NCBI RefSeq assembly: GCF_030463565.1
Contig: NC_134656.1
Span: 2,893,501-2,957,500, forward strand
DNA from: Pelecanus crispus
Lineage: Eukaryota > Chordata > Aves > Pelecaniformes > Pelecanidae
DNA length: 64,000 nucleotides
Reading direction: 5' to 3'
Positions 35,743 through 47,960 of this stretch are shown here, piece after piece. Position 1 is the first letter of the stretch; each line of letters opens with the position of its first letter. The position numbers and the translations under genes are program-made. The notes beneath the pieces are model-generated. The model saw only the letters and a list, made by a program, of their open reading frames with translations, ran no database searches and was not told the DNA's origin.

Positions 35743-38700
35743 GGTGAGCTGAGGCGGCGGGGTGCTGCGGCTGAGGCCGCGCGTTGCTCCTCAGGCCGGT
35801 CTGAAACCGCAGGCCTGGCCTGGCGCGGTGTCGGAGAACAATTCCCATCCATTGCTCTCCAGGGATAACTTCCCACCGGTGAGGGCGTATGGGATGGAAA
35901 AGAAGACCTGGAACTGCTCCGCGGCGGTCGGAGGCACGTGCCAGGAAAGCGCCTTTATGCTATCGCCACTTTCATTTTAATAATCAGCTGTAGACACTCC
36001 AGAGCAACGCTTCAGCATTTACACATAAATCCCACAGAGGCCGTATGCTGCTCATTTTCAGCGCAACTCCTAGTCTGGCCTTCGTACTTAATAAGCAGGC
36101 TATTATCTTACTATCAGTGCACGGGAGATTAACAAGAGCCATTTTCATTACCGTTAATGGTAGCTACATAGATAACCCCCCTGCATCAACGGGAAGATAA
36201 TGGGCCCTTAAATGTGCGTGCGTATGCAGGACAGAGGGAGGGGTACGAAATACAAAGCAAACTCAGCTTAATTTGCTCTTCCAGTTAAGGAGAAAGTGGT
36301 CTCTTCTGATAAGCACCATTATTTTCTGGTAAACATGAACTAATGGGCAATGAGGTTCCCATTATCCGGACGCTGATATTATTGGGTGAAATGAGAATAT
36401 TAATCTTCGTTTTTCCCTCTAATTGGTAGATAGTCCAGTGACTCTGCAGTCGGTCTGGAAGGACACGCGTCGCGCACGCAGTGCCGGTGCTCGCAGCCTC
36501 AGGGGAGCAGTGTTGGGCAACATTTTTCACCCGTTGCGGTGCAGGGCTGGGAGACGGATGCATCCCGCGCTCTTGGTTTACCAAACATGCATGTTCACGC
36601 TCTGCCTGGGCAGCAAACTCTTGCAGTGGCAGCTTTGTCTTCCTGCGATCAGAATCGCTATCGCCAAAGAAGCACAAAATAGTGCTCCTGTTTTCACCAT
36701 AGTAATAATATTGCAATTTGCCCTGAACCGGGAGTCACCTTTAACCTGTGACATACGGCGAGCAGCAAAGACGTACCTACGTGAGAGAAGGCTGCGGGAT
36801 GGGACTATCCAGTTTTCGGTAGGAATGAGGGGAAGCCACAAACATTTGCCTTTCTTAGCAAGCAAATAAATGCACACCATTCCCTGGCAAGTCCAGTTCG
36901 CTCCGTTCCCGGAATTTGGGATGGGTGCATAGCTCTCTTCCCATCTCTGCGATGTGTGACAAATATCTATTCTAAGATGATAGATAATGCCAACAAGAAA
37001 CATTTACGAAGGCCTCCTGCGTTGTATTCCCTACTTCTCCCCTTTCTTTAGTTATGAATTCATTCTAGCTTGAAACTACATTACAAATATTTTTAGCACA
37101 ATTGCCATTGTTATAATTGTTATGCCCACTGCCAAGCACATATGAAATGTGACGATAAGGAACAAATTACAGGATGAAATAATAAAATACAAGGCAGGCA
37201 CAGTCTCTTTGAGTTGTTTTCCATGTTGAGATTTTCCAGATAGAAGTAATTTTACTTGGCTGCGGAAGGGTAATATTCAAACATGTAAAGGGTGGTCCCA
37301 TCTGAGAGCACAGAAAACAACTAGAGCCCAATTCTGCAAAGATTTCATGAATATGTGCATCATAACTGAGACTTATAGCAAGTGAAAGCTTATTAAGATA
37401 ACCTACCTAGCGTGCGATTTTGCTTGTAAGTTAATGATTTTGAATGATGGCTTTAAAACTTCTTAGGTAGAAAAAAAAAAAGTCTCTGGAACAGGATTTA
37501 AAGCAAAGAGCATTCATTTTCACTTTTTCCTCTTTGACAGATTCCCAAACCCTTTCTAATCTATTAATAAGACCTGATTTTGGCTATTAAATATTGCAGT
37601 CCCTGACATAAATGAAGCTGTGTTACCACTCCGTTTAAATTGCACAAAAATACCTGAAAAACTCTCTTCTAGAATAGCTGACAGCATGAGCTTCAAACAT
37701 TAAAGGAAAAAGAGAAACAACAAAACCCTATTTTGACTTGTTTATTAACATCTGTGTGGGCTGAATACAATACTCGGTACTCGCAGCACTCGTCGTGGAC
37801 TGAGAAGCCGTAGATTTTTATTGCCTTTTTCCCTCCCAGCACACCTGAGATTAGCCACTATATCTGAGTAATGTGCAGGATGTCACAAGGCTTAAATTGA
37901 GGGGGAACAGAAAGAAACATAGATACCCTTGTTAGATAAATCTGTTCAATAAATCTGAGGAGCAAGGCATAGACCTGTTTGCATGATAAATGTCACCGTT
38001 CAAGTTCTGCGTTGCCATTACATATGACTTATGTAACTCTAACTGCGTGAATAGCAATAAAACCCTGAACTTGGCCCTTTTCGCTCCGTGAGTAGTCTCG
38101 TTAATTGGTGGGAATGTGGTGACAGCCTCTTGGAGGGTTTTTTGGGACTTCTGTGTGCTGCATGCTCTGATAGCCCCCTGTGAACGGTAAGCAGGCTGTC
38201 ACCTGAGCCACCGACGACTTGAGCTCATTTTTAACTTAATAGGCTTGAGAACTCAAAGTGACTTCAGGGGGTGTCTTATTTTTGTAAATCTTGACAGAAG
38301 CTCATTCCTACTAACATTATGTCACCTAACAAAAAATATTAGAAAAGTCATGTGTGAAGTATTGTCTGCCATGGGATGAAACATCAGCCCGGTTGTTATT
38401 AAATGGGGTTCTTTTATTATTATTTATTATGCTGAATAAATAAGATTTATTTACTATTAATTATAGCATTCAGGGCTATTGATATGCATTGCATTTGGCA
38501 GCCACGGCACAGCAACCTTACCCAGGCTACAATGAATATTGCCATTAGGTTACAGAAATGCCACATGCACTTAATAAAATAATCACTTCCCGCTCATTGC
38601 ACAAGGAGTATTACTTTGTCCTTCTTTTTCAGCTCAGAAACCCGTGTTTAAGGGCTTTGCTGATACATTTTCTCAGTTAACTTGACACTGGCAACACCTG

Positions 38701-41700
38701 TAACTGGATCTAATTACCAGCACAGCCCTACCGGTGGTCAGGCAAGAGAAGCTGGAGTTTAGCCCTACAGCTAAAAGGAGTCCTGCCTACACTATGGATC
38801 ACGCACCGCAGCCTCCGGCGCTGAATTTCACATCTAGCTCTTCAAAGCACAGACCAGATCAGGAGAGTCATCAACCCCCATCCTTCCACTGCATATTTAT
38901 AGGAAACTCACTTCTGATTTGAGCTCACCGTGCCCACTCCTCCGTGCAGCCGGGAGTGCATTTTAATGTGTGCATTTCTACTAGCAATCAGGTTACTAAG
39001 ACATCCTTTCATTATCTTTCTCCACTTTATAGCTAGAGCTGAAAAAAAGCTTAAGCAGCTACTTGTATTTAGAGACCCTCATCGGACCTTCTGCCTATGC
39101 ACGTTTTTTTTTTTTCATTTCAGGAATGAGACAAAATTTGGAAAGTCTTCACATGAGACAGCAGGAAGCCTTACCTCTGATATTAAAACAGCAAACGGAA
39201 AAGCAAAAGCTTTTATTTAACAAGCATCTAGTACTACACGCAGCTGTAATTTCGTGTTAATGTCACACAGGTGTGTGTCACATCACAGTTTGTATCATTG
39301 TCAATCAAAGCTACCAAAGTGGCCATCTAGCATGGTCCGGGCAGGATGAAAAAGCCTGGAGGTGCTGCTAGCTGCCTGCGTCTACTCTGTGGATATTCAG
39401 AATGAACTCTGGGAGGCTGGTTCAAGTGGCTTATTTCCAAGGCAATTAATTCTTTCTCAAGTAAATGCGTGTAAAAAATGCTCCTTCAGCCTGGTGGCAC
39501 CTGACACTGCTGGCTTCTTAAGACATATTAGCTCTCACTGGCTGGGATTGGAAAGAATATCACTGAAAACATGGCAGAAAAGTGTCTCTGGTTTGTGTAT
39601 GCACATGTTTGAATAGCTTCTGACCACACATTTCATACCTACCTCAGGGCAGTACTCATGTACACCAGCTCCCGACACCGTACACTCGTGCACGCACTGC
39701 TGTGGATGTCCTTCAGAAGACACTGCAAAAGACTTTTGCAAAAGGCTTCTTCTCCATCGTATCACATGAGACTTGTTAAATTGGCTTGGGGAAGTTCTTC
39801 ATCAGTTGAGAGGAAAAAATGATTCCTAGGCAAATGGGGAAGCAGCTTGTCTAAATAAGAGCGCCCTAAGCTGCTGCCCAAAATTGGAGACTGCTCTCAA
39901 CCCTCAGGCTCTTTTTTTGTCATATCATTTGAGAAATGCAACTGTTGCATGGAACCCTTGAATAATCACTTGGTATCAATACCCAGGGACCTTGGCAGCT
40001 GCATTGAATTACTTCTTGGTCACACCGCCTAGTGAAATTGCAGCTGGAAATGTGGCTGCAATCATGCCAGCTACTCAGATTGCATGGGCTGAGATGCTGG
40101 GATGTCAGCTGTGACAGCTTGCTTTTCCTGCATGAATTAACCCTTCGGGGACTCCCTCCTCGCCACTCGAGGCCGTGCCTGTGAAAGCACCTGCGCCGTT
40201 TACCTGTGAACGCCAACATGCAATCCCCAGAGCTGCTATGACCCGAACTTGAGCAGCTTTTCCCCAAGGCGTTCAGTAGTTGTTTCATATTCTCTGTCTC
40301 CAGGTCATAAATAAGACAGACTGGGAATTTCGGGGAAGGAGGGCGGCTCTTCAATGCTGCTGCTCTGGTGAGGTGATGGTCCGTGGCACAAGGAACCCCC
40401 CTCAGACTAAGAAAAACTGGCAGGTTCCAGGGCGTTTCTGTCTCTGTGTTTTTCCTTGATAGTCATGGAGAAGTAGAATAAGAGTTATTTGAAAGGCTGC
40501 TTGTGGGATGTTATGGCAGAATCATCAAGGCATCTTATTAAAGCTGTAAAAGTGTGAATTTGAACCTTGACTCTGCTGTAGCGGTAAACGGGTGCCTATG
40601 TGTTTGATCCAGGGGAGGAACAATACCAGTCATGTTCCCTTTGTACAAGCCCTTGGTGATACAAACAAGGTAGATGTATCAGCTCGATGTGGACACATTC
40701 TTCACCTTGCTATTATTCTGACATACCGGAGAGCTTAGTGAATCTGCCTTCCACTTCTGCCATCCTCCACTTGCTCATCAAAGAGTGATGAGAATTTGTT
40801 GTGCAGCTCAGCAAGTTAATATTAGGGAATTACAAATGTGGAACGTAGATGATGGTGGTGTAGAAATGCCGAAAAGCCTGATTAGGAGCTGCCTACCCCC
40901 ATAACATCCAAGACTTCACAGGGATCAGAGAGAAAATGACAGATTTCACACACCAGCTCCGATAAATTTTACAGATTGCCCTGGGCTGCTGGGGAACCAT
41001 TTCAAAGCATAAAAGTCATTGAGATTGTTTCCTTTCTTGTGTAGTGATGAGAACAATTTTTACAACATTGTGCTTTGCTCTCACAGGGCTGTTTTTCTCT
41101 GCAGTGTACTCACCAGGCTGCAAAAGGAGGGGAAGAGCGGAGCATGGCTCCTTTGGATGTTGTCTGCCGAGGGTGCACCACTGCAGTGCTGCTCAGTTTG
41201 GGCTTCTCTGCCTCTCTGCTCCCTCTGGAGAGAAGAAGGATATGCCTGTGCTCTTGCCACCCCCCTTAGCTCTTCTACTTTCATAGACTTGGCTTCAGCT
41301 GGCTTCAGTCCCAGAGCAGCTGAGCTCTCTAACAACTCTCTAGTTATTATCCCAGGGGAATGGGAGGTTTAAAAAATTGCAAGTTTAAAATTAGAAGGTC
41401 AAAAGTCCTTGACCCTTTTTCATGATCTCCCTCTCTTTCTAGCTCATTCAGTAATCCCTTTTCTGTGTAAAAAGTCTTCAGTAAGACACACGGGAATATC
41501 ACAGAGTCCAGTTCTATAGTCTGGCTGTAAAGCCAGACCTGGCTGCCCAAGGTGAGCAGTGGCAACCTCTGGTTGCCAGCAGTTAGGTCCTGTCACTGCA
41601 CCCAGCATTACTCTTTTGAGGAGACAGGGCAGAGGCTAGTGCCCTTTCTTCCTCCCACCCAGGAAGATGATTTATCCTAATCCATTTGTACCCGTATACA

Positions 41701-44700
41701 TTTTAAGCACCCACGGTGTCCTGCGGCAGGAAGCTTCACAGCTCACCCAGCTCTTCCACGAAGACTTCCCAATTGATCGCTTTGAATGTGTCCCCTGCGA
41801 AATATTGCTGTGCACAGTGGAAAGCTGCCATCAGTCAGGCGACTGGCAGCGGGTTTTACCTCTAATTTGTGATAGAGAAATATGATGTGATGTGCCACCT
41901 TGGGAAGGCTGCTGTCTGCCCTGAAGGAGGGGAGCGGGCTGGCTGATTAGCTCGTAAGGTCATAAAGCGCCGGGACAGGCACGTTTTGCCTTTTGGATGT
42001 AGCATTGATAAGGTTGGAGTAGTCTGACACCACTGTGTTTGATCAGACATCTGTAAAGGCACTGTGACCCAGATGAGGTTATTAAAATGGAGAGGAGGTG
42101 AATGTAAATGAACTGAGCGGAATAATGTACCCCACGTGTATCGTGGGATGTGAGACCATCTATAGCTTCCAGCAGCTGTGACAATTACAGGGTTTGGGCT
42201 CTGAAGAGATGTGTCCCCAGCGAATACTTTTAGCCTCTATTGCTCATCTTGATCTGTCAGAGCGAGGAGGCTGCGGATATGAGAGATAACAAGCTGTGGT
42301 AAGGTACTGCTGCTTTGTTTCAAGCTCGCTAACTTTGCTTCGTGAGTTCTTCTGAAGTAAATGTGTGACTTCTTGAAGTAATTTGGATGTAATCATCCAG
42401 GAACAAGAGATAACAAGGTCCCGTTGTTGCAGGTTAATCTCCCCTAGCAGCACAGCTGGATCCGTGCAACCTCCTCAGCACAATGAATTTGGATGGGAAG
42501 AGGTTCCTGATTCCAAGCACTGGCTGAGAACAGGGACCTTCCGTCTCTGGAGCATCATTTGAACCTGAGGATGATTCCCAACTGGATTTCATTGCATCCA
42601 TGGAGTCAGAATGTGATCAGTATGTGCATCAGGATCTTAAAGTGAAGGGACATCCTCAGGAAAAAAAAAGAAACAACTAGGATCTCTTAAATGTACCCGT
42701 GGCACAGCATTTGGAGAGGACTGCAGCAATGACTGCTTGACCAATTCCCTTTTCTTGGTCTTCTCCTGATGGCTGCTTGATGGAGAGAGAAGGAGCTGCC
42801 TGTGATCGCCTTGCTCTGTGTACACACATCAGGGATTGATATCCCTGCTGAGAATCCCTCAGACCCCATCCAAAACCCCTTAATCAGGAGAAATCCTTCT
42901 TGATATCCAGACTGGACTCTCGAAGCAACATTTCGCCCATCAAAAGCTGAGGATGAGGTCATACACCAGGAAGTAAAAAATTCAGGATGCTGAGCAATTT
43001 TGGTTTTCTTTCTTTTCTGCTAATTTAGAGTTGTAGTTGGTTTTATGAGTTAAACTCCCAGGGTAGATGTGTGGCCCTGCAGCACTCATGCAGGAATTCA
43101 GATGGTCAAGACTTTGCACACTTTTTTGCAGATACAGGCGGCTGCTTTGGCCGTGCCAAGCCAAGCGCCGCTGTAGAGTGGCACACGGGGGGTCACTGGT
43201 GGTCTACTGCACATCGGTGATGGCACTGTGCTTTGGCAGCCTCTGCACTGCCTCATCCAATGGTGCCTTGTTAATCCACCTGCTAATTAAATAAACCTAA
43301 TTAGGATCTAAGTTCTATGTGTTTTATTCACTTAGGTCCAAATTCAGCTAAGTTAATATTTCGTCTGGCGGAAGTGAAGGAAGTAAAGGAGGTCTGCAGG
43401 AGACGTTTTAGTTGGCCTGCAAAGAGTAACCAAAACACCAAACCTGTTGTCAGGAGATTCAAACTCCACTGGTGTCCAGAATCAAAAGAGGTTGGAGACC
43501 ACAGTGTTGAAGCAAATGTCCAACTTTCCTCATGTGAGTAGCCCCACTGAAACCAGTGAGGCTACCTGGATGCTTAAAGGCAGATCCCCTGTGTCCAAGC
43601 CTCCTGCTACACCAATGCAGATAAGAAATCACAGGAGTGAAGATTACGAGATCAGGCTCTGGGAGTTTTAAGCCTTTCTCTTTGAAATACAGGTTACATT
43701 ATCCCTGTGGTTGCACCCTTCTTAATAAGCTAAGGAGGGTGAGTGTGTTTTCTTTCAGATGCATGCGGAGTCCCAGCCAACACATGGTTGCCTTTTACTT
43801 AGCTTATCAGGATGGAAGTGCAGGCAGGAAAAAATCCTTGTTTTGTCAAACTTAGTATTTCAGCAGCAATACCTTTTGCTGTTTCACACCATGCCTCCTT
43901 TCTAGTACAACCGAGTTGGAAAACAGCGATGCTTATGGGAGGTTTTTAGAAGCAGGAGGCGGTACAAGAGATGCAGGAAGCCTTAAGAAACAGCACAAAG
44001 GCCAGGTACTAACCCGCACGGCTGCACCCCAGCCTTCCCCATGCTGTTCCCAGCAGTTTCCAGAGCACGTAACGCAAACCAGCCTAACCCCAGCCTGCTC
44101 TCGGCAGTCTTGAGCTCCTGTTTTAATTCGGATGTCAGGTTGCCTGACCCTACAGTGCAGAGGGAGACCTCCCTATGCTGTTTGTAAGGAATGTTTCATC
44201 TGCGTTCATTAAAAAATAAACCGGTCTTTGTTCCTATTGCCTCTGCCATCCAAAAACCGTCTTCCTGAGAATATAAATACTGCCAAAGTTTCTTCAGTCC
44301 ACAGCTTTCTGGGTGAAGTAAATTGGTTTCTTCTCTGGGTGTATTCCTTTCACCTATAATAAAATGTGTTTTATTGTATCTGACTGCATTAATTGATGCC
44401 CTGGTTATGCACAGTGCACAGGTCACATAGTCAATATTCTTTATCATTTAAAACCAGTAGGATTTGTGATCACTTCAGAATCTGTCTCCTAATTTTAGGT
44501 ATTGAGAGTTTGCTTGTTTGTTTGTTCTGTTTCTCCCTGTGGCCAATTTGAATAACAATAATGTTGTTAATACAAGGTTTTTAACATTCATAGCACTTTA
44601 GGACTCAACCTGCTCCCTGGGGGTATCGTCAGGCAATGCTTTCCTTGAGTGAAATGACAGAGCCTCTACCAGTTCAGCTACCATCTCCTTCTCACACCAC

Positions 44701-45744
44701 TGTGATAAGCAGTGCTTATTTAAAAGGAGAGCAGAACTGGTCACTCACAGTACGAAGTCACACCCTGTTTTGGAGGCAGAAGCAAAACCCTGACTTGCTT
44801 CAGAGGAAGAAGGAACGGCCTGAGAGGAGCAGAGCAAACTGTCGGGCAACCATTGGAGTCGCTGGAGGTTGCAAAGAGGCATCATCATCAGCTGAGTCTC
44901 TCCCAAAGCTTCTTATCCTGTTGTGTTGAGCTTAGCAACAAGTCTGTCCCAGTCACCGTGCGTGCTGTGACCTGCTCCTCGGTCTGACCAGAAACGTGTA
45001 CGGCAGGGAGGGCTGGCCTGCTCCCGTGTCCTCTGGACCCCGCTTCTCCTCCTTCTGGAGAGGAGGCAACGTGAAGGACTTGGGTGTGTAAAGGAGGTGG
45101 TTGTGTGCTCGTGGATTTGCTCTACTATTTGCAGTTGAAGTAGACTGACTGGGTTTTCTACAGATGTGGGGTATGGCAAGTGGTTCATAGAGGGTGCTCA
45201 TGTAGAAGCTCTTCCAAGAAGAGACATGCTCCCCTACGTCCCTCTGCTCTAGTCAGCTGTGATTCACACACAAGCCTGGGTATATACTTTACACGACCCA
45301 CAAACGTGCAGTTGAAAGAATTCCTTGTCTTATCCCCCTTTCTGAGTTTGTCTTCCATGTGCGCTCTCGCTGACAAATGTTACGGGAAGAACAATTAACC
45401 TAAAAGGTTAATTCTGGGCTTCATGGTTTTTAGGAGGAGCATGCCAGCACCCGCATGGAGAGGAAGGTGATGGGCATTTGGGGAAGGGGGAGAGGAGCTC
45501 CTGATTCCCGTCACCTAGGGTGCCCCGTAGGCTCTGTGTCCTACACACAGCTTCCCTGTCCGGTGCCCTGGGGCGCACCGGGCACCCCCGGCACCGCCTG
45601 GGGAAAAGCGTCCCATCACGGGGGAAAAAAAAAAGAAAAAATTATCAGGGGCTGCCCCCCCCCTCCCCCCCCCCCCAGCCCTCAGCAGGGGAAAAGGAGC
45701 TGCCCTGGCTGGCTCAGCCTCCCGGGGGAGGGCTCTGCCGGGGG

Positions 45745-45827
45745 CAGCCCACCCCACGGCAGCCCACCCCACCGCATCCCACCGCATCCCACCCCACCGC
45801 ATCCCATCCCACCCCACCGCGCATCCC
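45745..45827. repeat. Tandem C-rich repeat (CACCGCATCC-type units)
   Basis: Units of about 10-25 bases built from CCCACCCCACCGCATCC recur several times just upstream of the NKAIN4 core promoter. Copies differ in the number of inserted ACCCC blocks, so length polymorphism is likely. Confidence 0.8.
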
Positions 45828-45884
45828 GGCGGGAGCCCCCGCCCCCGCCCGCTGCGGGACGGCAGCCGCCGGCGGGGCATTGCC

Positions 45885-45892
45885 CTTTTAAG
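45885..45892 (+). promoter_or_regulatory. NKAIN4: TATA-like element upstream of NKAIN4
   Basis: CTTTTAAG lies about 190 bases before the start codon within a GC-rich block where AT-rich words are rare. The spacing allows a transcription start near 45915. Confidence 0.3.
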
Positions 45893-45999
45893 CTCCGGCC
45901 CCACCGCCTCCTCCCCGGCTCCCGGAGGGGCTCCGGCAGCCGCCGCGACCTCGCTGCCTCCTCCTCTGCCTCCTCCCGCCCGCTCCCGCCGGCAGCTGC

Positions 46000-46020
46000 G
46001 GGCCGGGGCCGGGGCCGGGG
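46000..46020 (+). promoter_or_regulatory. NKAIN4: G-quadruplex motif in the NKAIN4 5' leader
   Basis: Four G runs (3, 4, 4 and 4 bases) are separated by three CC loops, the most stable class of G-quadruplex pattern. It ends 61 nt before the ATG, so if transcribed it lies in the 5' UTR. Confidence 0.8.
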
Positions 46021-46081
46021 CGCGGAGAGCCCCAGGGCGGCGGCGGGGCCGGGCTGCCCCTGCCCCCGCTGCTCGGGGACC

Positions 46082-46135
46082 ATGGGATGCTGCACCGGGC
46101 GCTGCACCCTGATCTTCCTCTGCGCTTTGCAGCTG
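46082..46135 (+). CDS. NKAIN4: Sodium/potassium-transporting ATPase subunit beta-1-interacting protein 4, first coding exon
   Basis: The exon encodes MGCCTGRCTLIFLCALQL (18 codons) and ends CAGCTG before a consensus GTAAGT donor. The MGxCxGRCxLxxxCxxQL start is diagnostic of the NKAIN family, in which the first intron follows the QL codons. These residues begin the first membrane segment. NKAIN proteins are small multi-pass plasma-membrane proteins reported to interact with the beta-1 subunit of Na,K-ATPase, and are mainly neural. The exon alone cannot separate the four paralogues. I call NKAIN4 because human NKAIN4 lies head to head with ARFGAP1. I found no second exon (FDFLGYQW region) in the remaining 18 kb, so the gene continues past the window. 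Confidence 0.88.
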
Positions 46136-47933
46136 GTAAGTGGAGGCGCTCCGGGGGGACGTGGGGGGGGCGGCGGAGAACGGGGGGTTCGGCTCCCCCG
46201 GACGGGGACGGGAACAAAACCCCCGCGGTGCCCGCTGGCCCGGGGCCGGTAAAGGCTCCGGTTCCTCCTCAACTTCGTCTCGGAGGAGGAAGGTGGAGGG
46301 ATGACAGGCTGCGCTCCGGGGACGCTTTGCTGCGCGGGGGGATTTACTGATGCCTAAAACTCGGAGAAACGCTTAAAAAAAAAAAAAAACCCAAACAAAC
46401 AAAAAAACAACCAAAAGTTCTCAATTCATAAGTTTCTGCTTATAAGATACAACTAAAAAAAAAAACAAACGCACCCAAACCAGTCCATCAAAGGAGTCCC
46501 AGTGGGCTCGGTGGCAATGTCGCAAACCACCACAACCCAAACTTCATGGGTGCCGAAACCCACCGGTCCCTTCAGCCTCTTGCACGCCCAGCTGCGAGAA
46601 GGGGCTCGCCTGTATCCCACCCTGCTCGCCCGCACGGGAGGGCTTCCTGCTGGCTTGGAAGGAATTGATTCAAACCTCCTTGGGATGAAGTGCTTAGGTA
46701 GAACGTGCTTATAAATGTGCAGACATTTATTTAGGAATAAACTTCCCCGGTGTGCAAAAAGCGTGGTCCGCGGTGGGCGCGGGTTCCTCGTCCTCACGAC
46801 ATCTGCGTGCGTGTCGGTGCGAGCAGCGATAAACAAAGGTCTGGTTGTTCCCCGAGGGTCCCTGTGCATCCAGCCTGGATCTGGAGGGTCCCCTTCTTGT
46901 CAATAGCTGATGGGCTCCAGGGCTCCTCCGGCCTTAAAAAGGAAACGACAGCATCTATGCATTTAATTTCATTTACTACTTCCAAATTTGCTTTATTTTG
47001 GAGCGTTAGCAGCGTGCAGGAAAGGGCAGGCTCCCCGCTAAGTTCTGCTGAATAGGAAGCGAGTGCCAAGGGATGAGTCCAGTTAAAACTCTTTGTTTTG
47101 GAGTCGCTTCTGTGACAGCAGCGGGGCTTCTGCGCAGGGACGGGGAGCGGGCGCTTTGCTGAAGGTGGGAGAGAACCTCTCCTTAGAAGAAACCCGCCTG
47201 GTTTTTAAACATAAACCACCAGCCTAAAATTGAAGGGCAAGAGGGTGAGAATGCAACCCTGGTAACTCTGGCTAGCGCAATCGGAAGATGTGGATGGAAG
47301 GTTTGGCTGGTAGTTAAACAAAATACAGAATAGAAGTGGTGGGGTTCTCTCGCGCACAAAGCGTCTCGCTAGGCATATTTATGAGCAAGTTGAATGGCTG
47401 GGGAGTGTATTTAGTCTCCCGGATTATTTCTTTTGATTTTTCACCCGTGATCACAGAAGAAAGAAGCTGTACCCTCTATTACATTAGAAACTGGCACCTC
47501 AACACTCACTGTCTCTTAAACCCATCCCTATGTCATCCTGCTTTAAAGCACGCACTCACGCACACTGGAGAAAGGGAAAAAAAAAAAGAGTAAGAAAGAG
47601 AAAAAGCCATGAGCTGCTGGTGCTGTTCTTGTTTCTGACAAGCGTGGGAGTTTTCTCGTATCCAAGATACAGGGACAAAGAACCCCCAGCATTTTATTTT
47701 CCTTAAGACCCTCCTCCTCAAAGAAAAGAATTGGTTTGGCTCATTCTTAAGCATGTTTGGATGCCTTGGCCAGAGCGATTTCCCATGGCACTTGCTGGGT
47801 GAATTGGTAGAGCTGGAAAAATGTGAACTATGGTGAGGGAATTCCTGGAGCTGCGCTCCGATGGGGGTGAGGTCAGGAGATCCTGGCCGGTTCCCAGCAA
47901 GTGCTTGGGTGAGGGTCAGATCCAGCCTGGCAC

Positions 47934-47960
47934 TTTTTTTTTTTTTTTTTTTTTTTTTTT
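47934..47960. repeat. Poly-T run of 27
   Basis: An uninterrupted T run preceded by CTGGCAC lies within NKAIN4 intron 1. It has no recognised retroposon body. Confidence 0.85.

Larger units (their letters stand above)
35431..45640. other. Intergenic region between ARFGAP1 and NKAIN4
   Basis: This 10-kb spacer separates two head-to-head genes. Open frames are short and unrecognised. Parts, notably 36.1-36.4 and 38.4-38.6 kb, are AT-rich with dense TAAT/ATTA and ATAAA-like motifs and almost no simple repeats. That look is common in conserved non-coding enhancers. I found no CR1 or LTR copy here by eye. Confidence 0.55.
45640..46330 (+). promoter_or_regulatory. NKAIN4: CpG island, NKAIN4 promoter and first exon
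   Basis: A GC- and CpG-rich block surrounds the NKAIN4 start codon. A C-rich run at about 45654-45678 and pentamer-like C/A repeats precede it. The stretch from about 45.9 kb to the ATG contains no upstream ATG that I can find. A TTTTAAG element at 45885-45892 is TATA-like and would place a start near 45.9 kb. Confidence 0.75.

Noticed and set aside
45455-46252. 265-codon plus-strand open frame across the NKAIN4 promoter and exon 1
   Set aside because: It is in a different frame from the NKAIN start, is Pro/Gly/Arg-rich as expected in a CpG island, and contains the C-rich tandem repeat. No family resemblance is visible.
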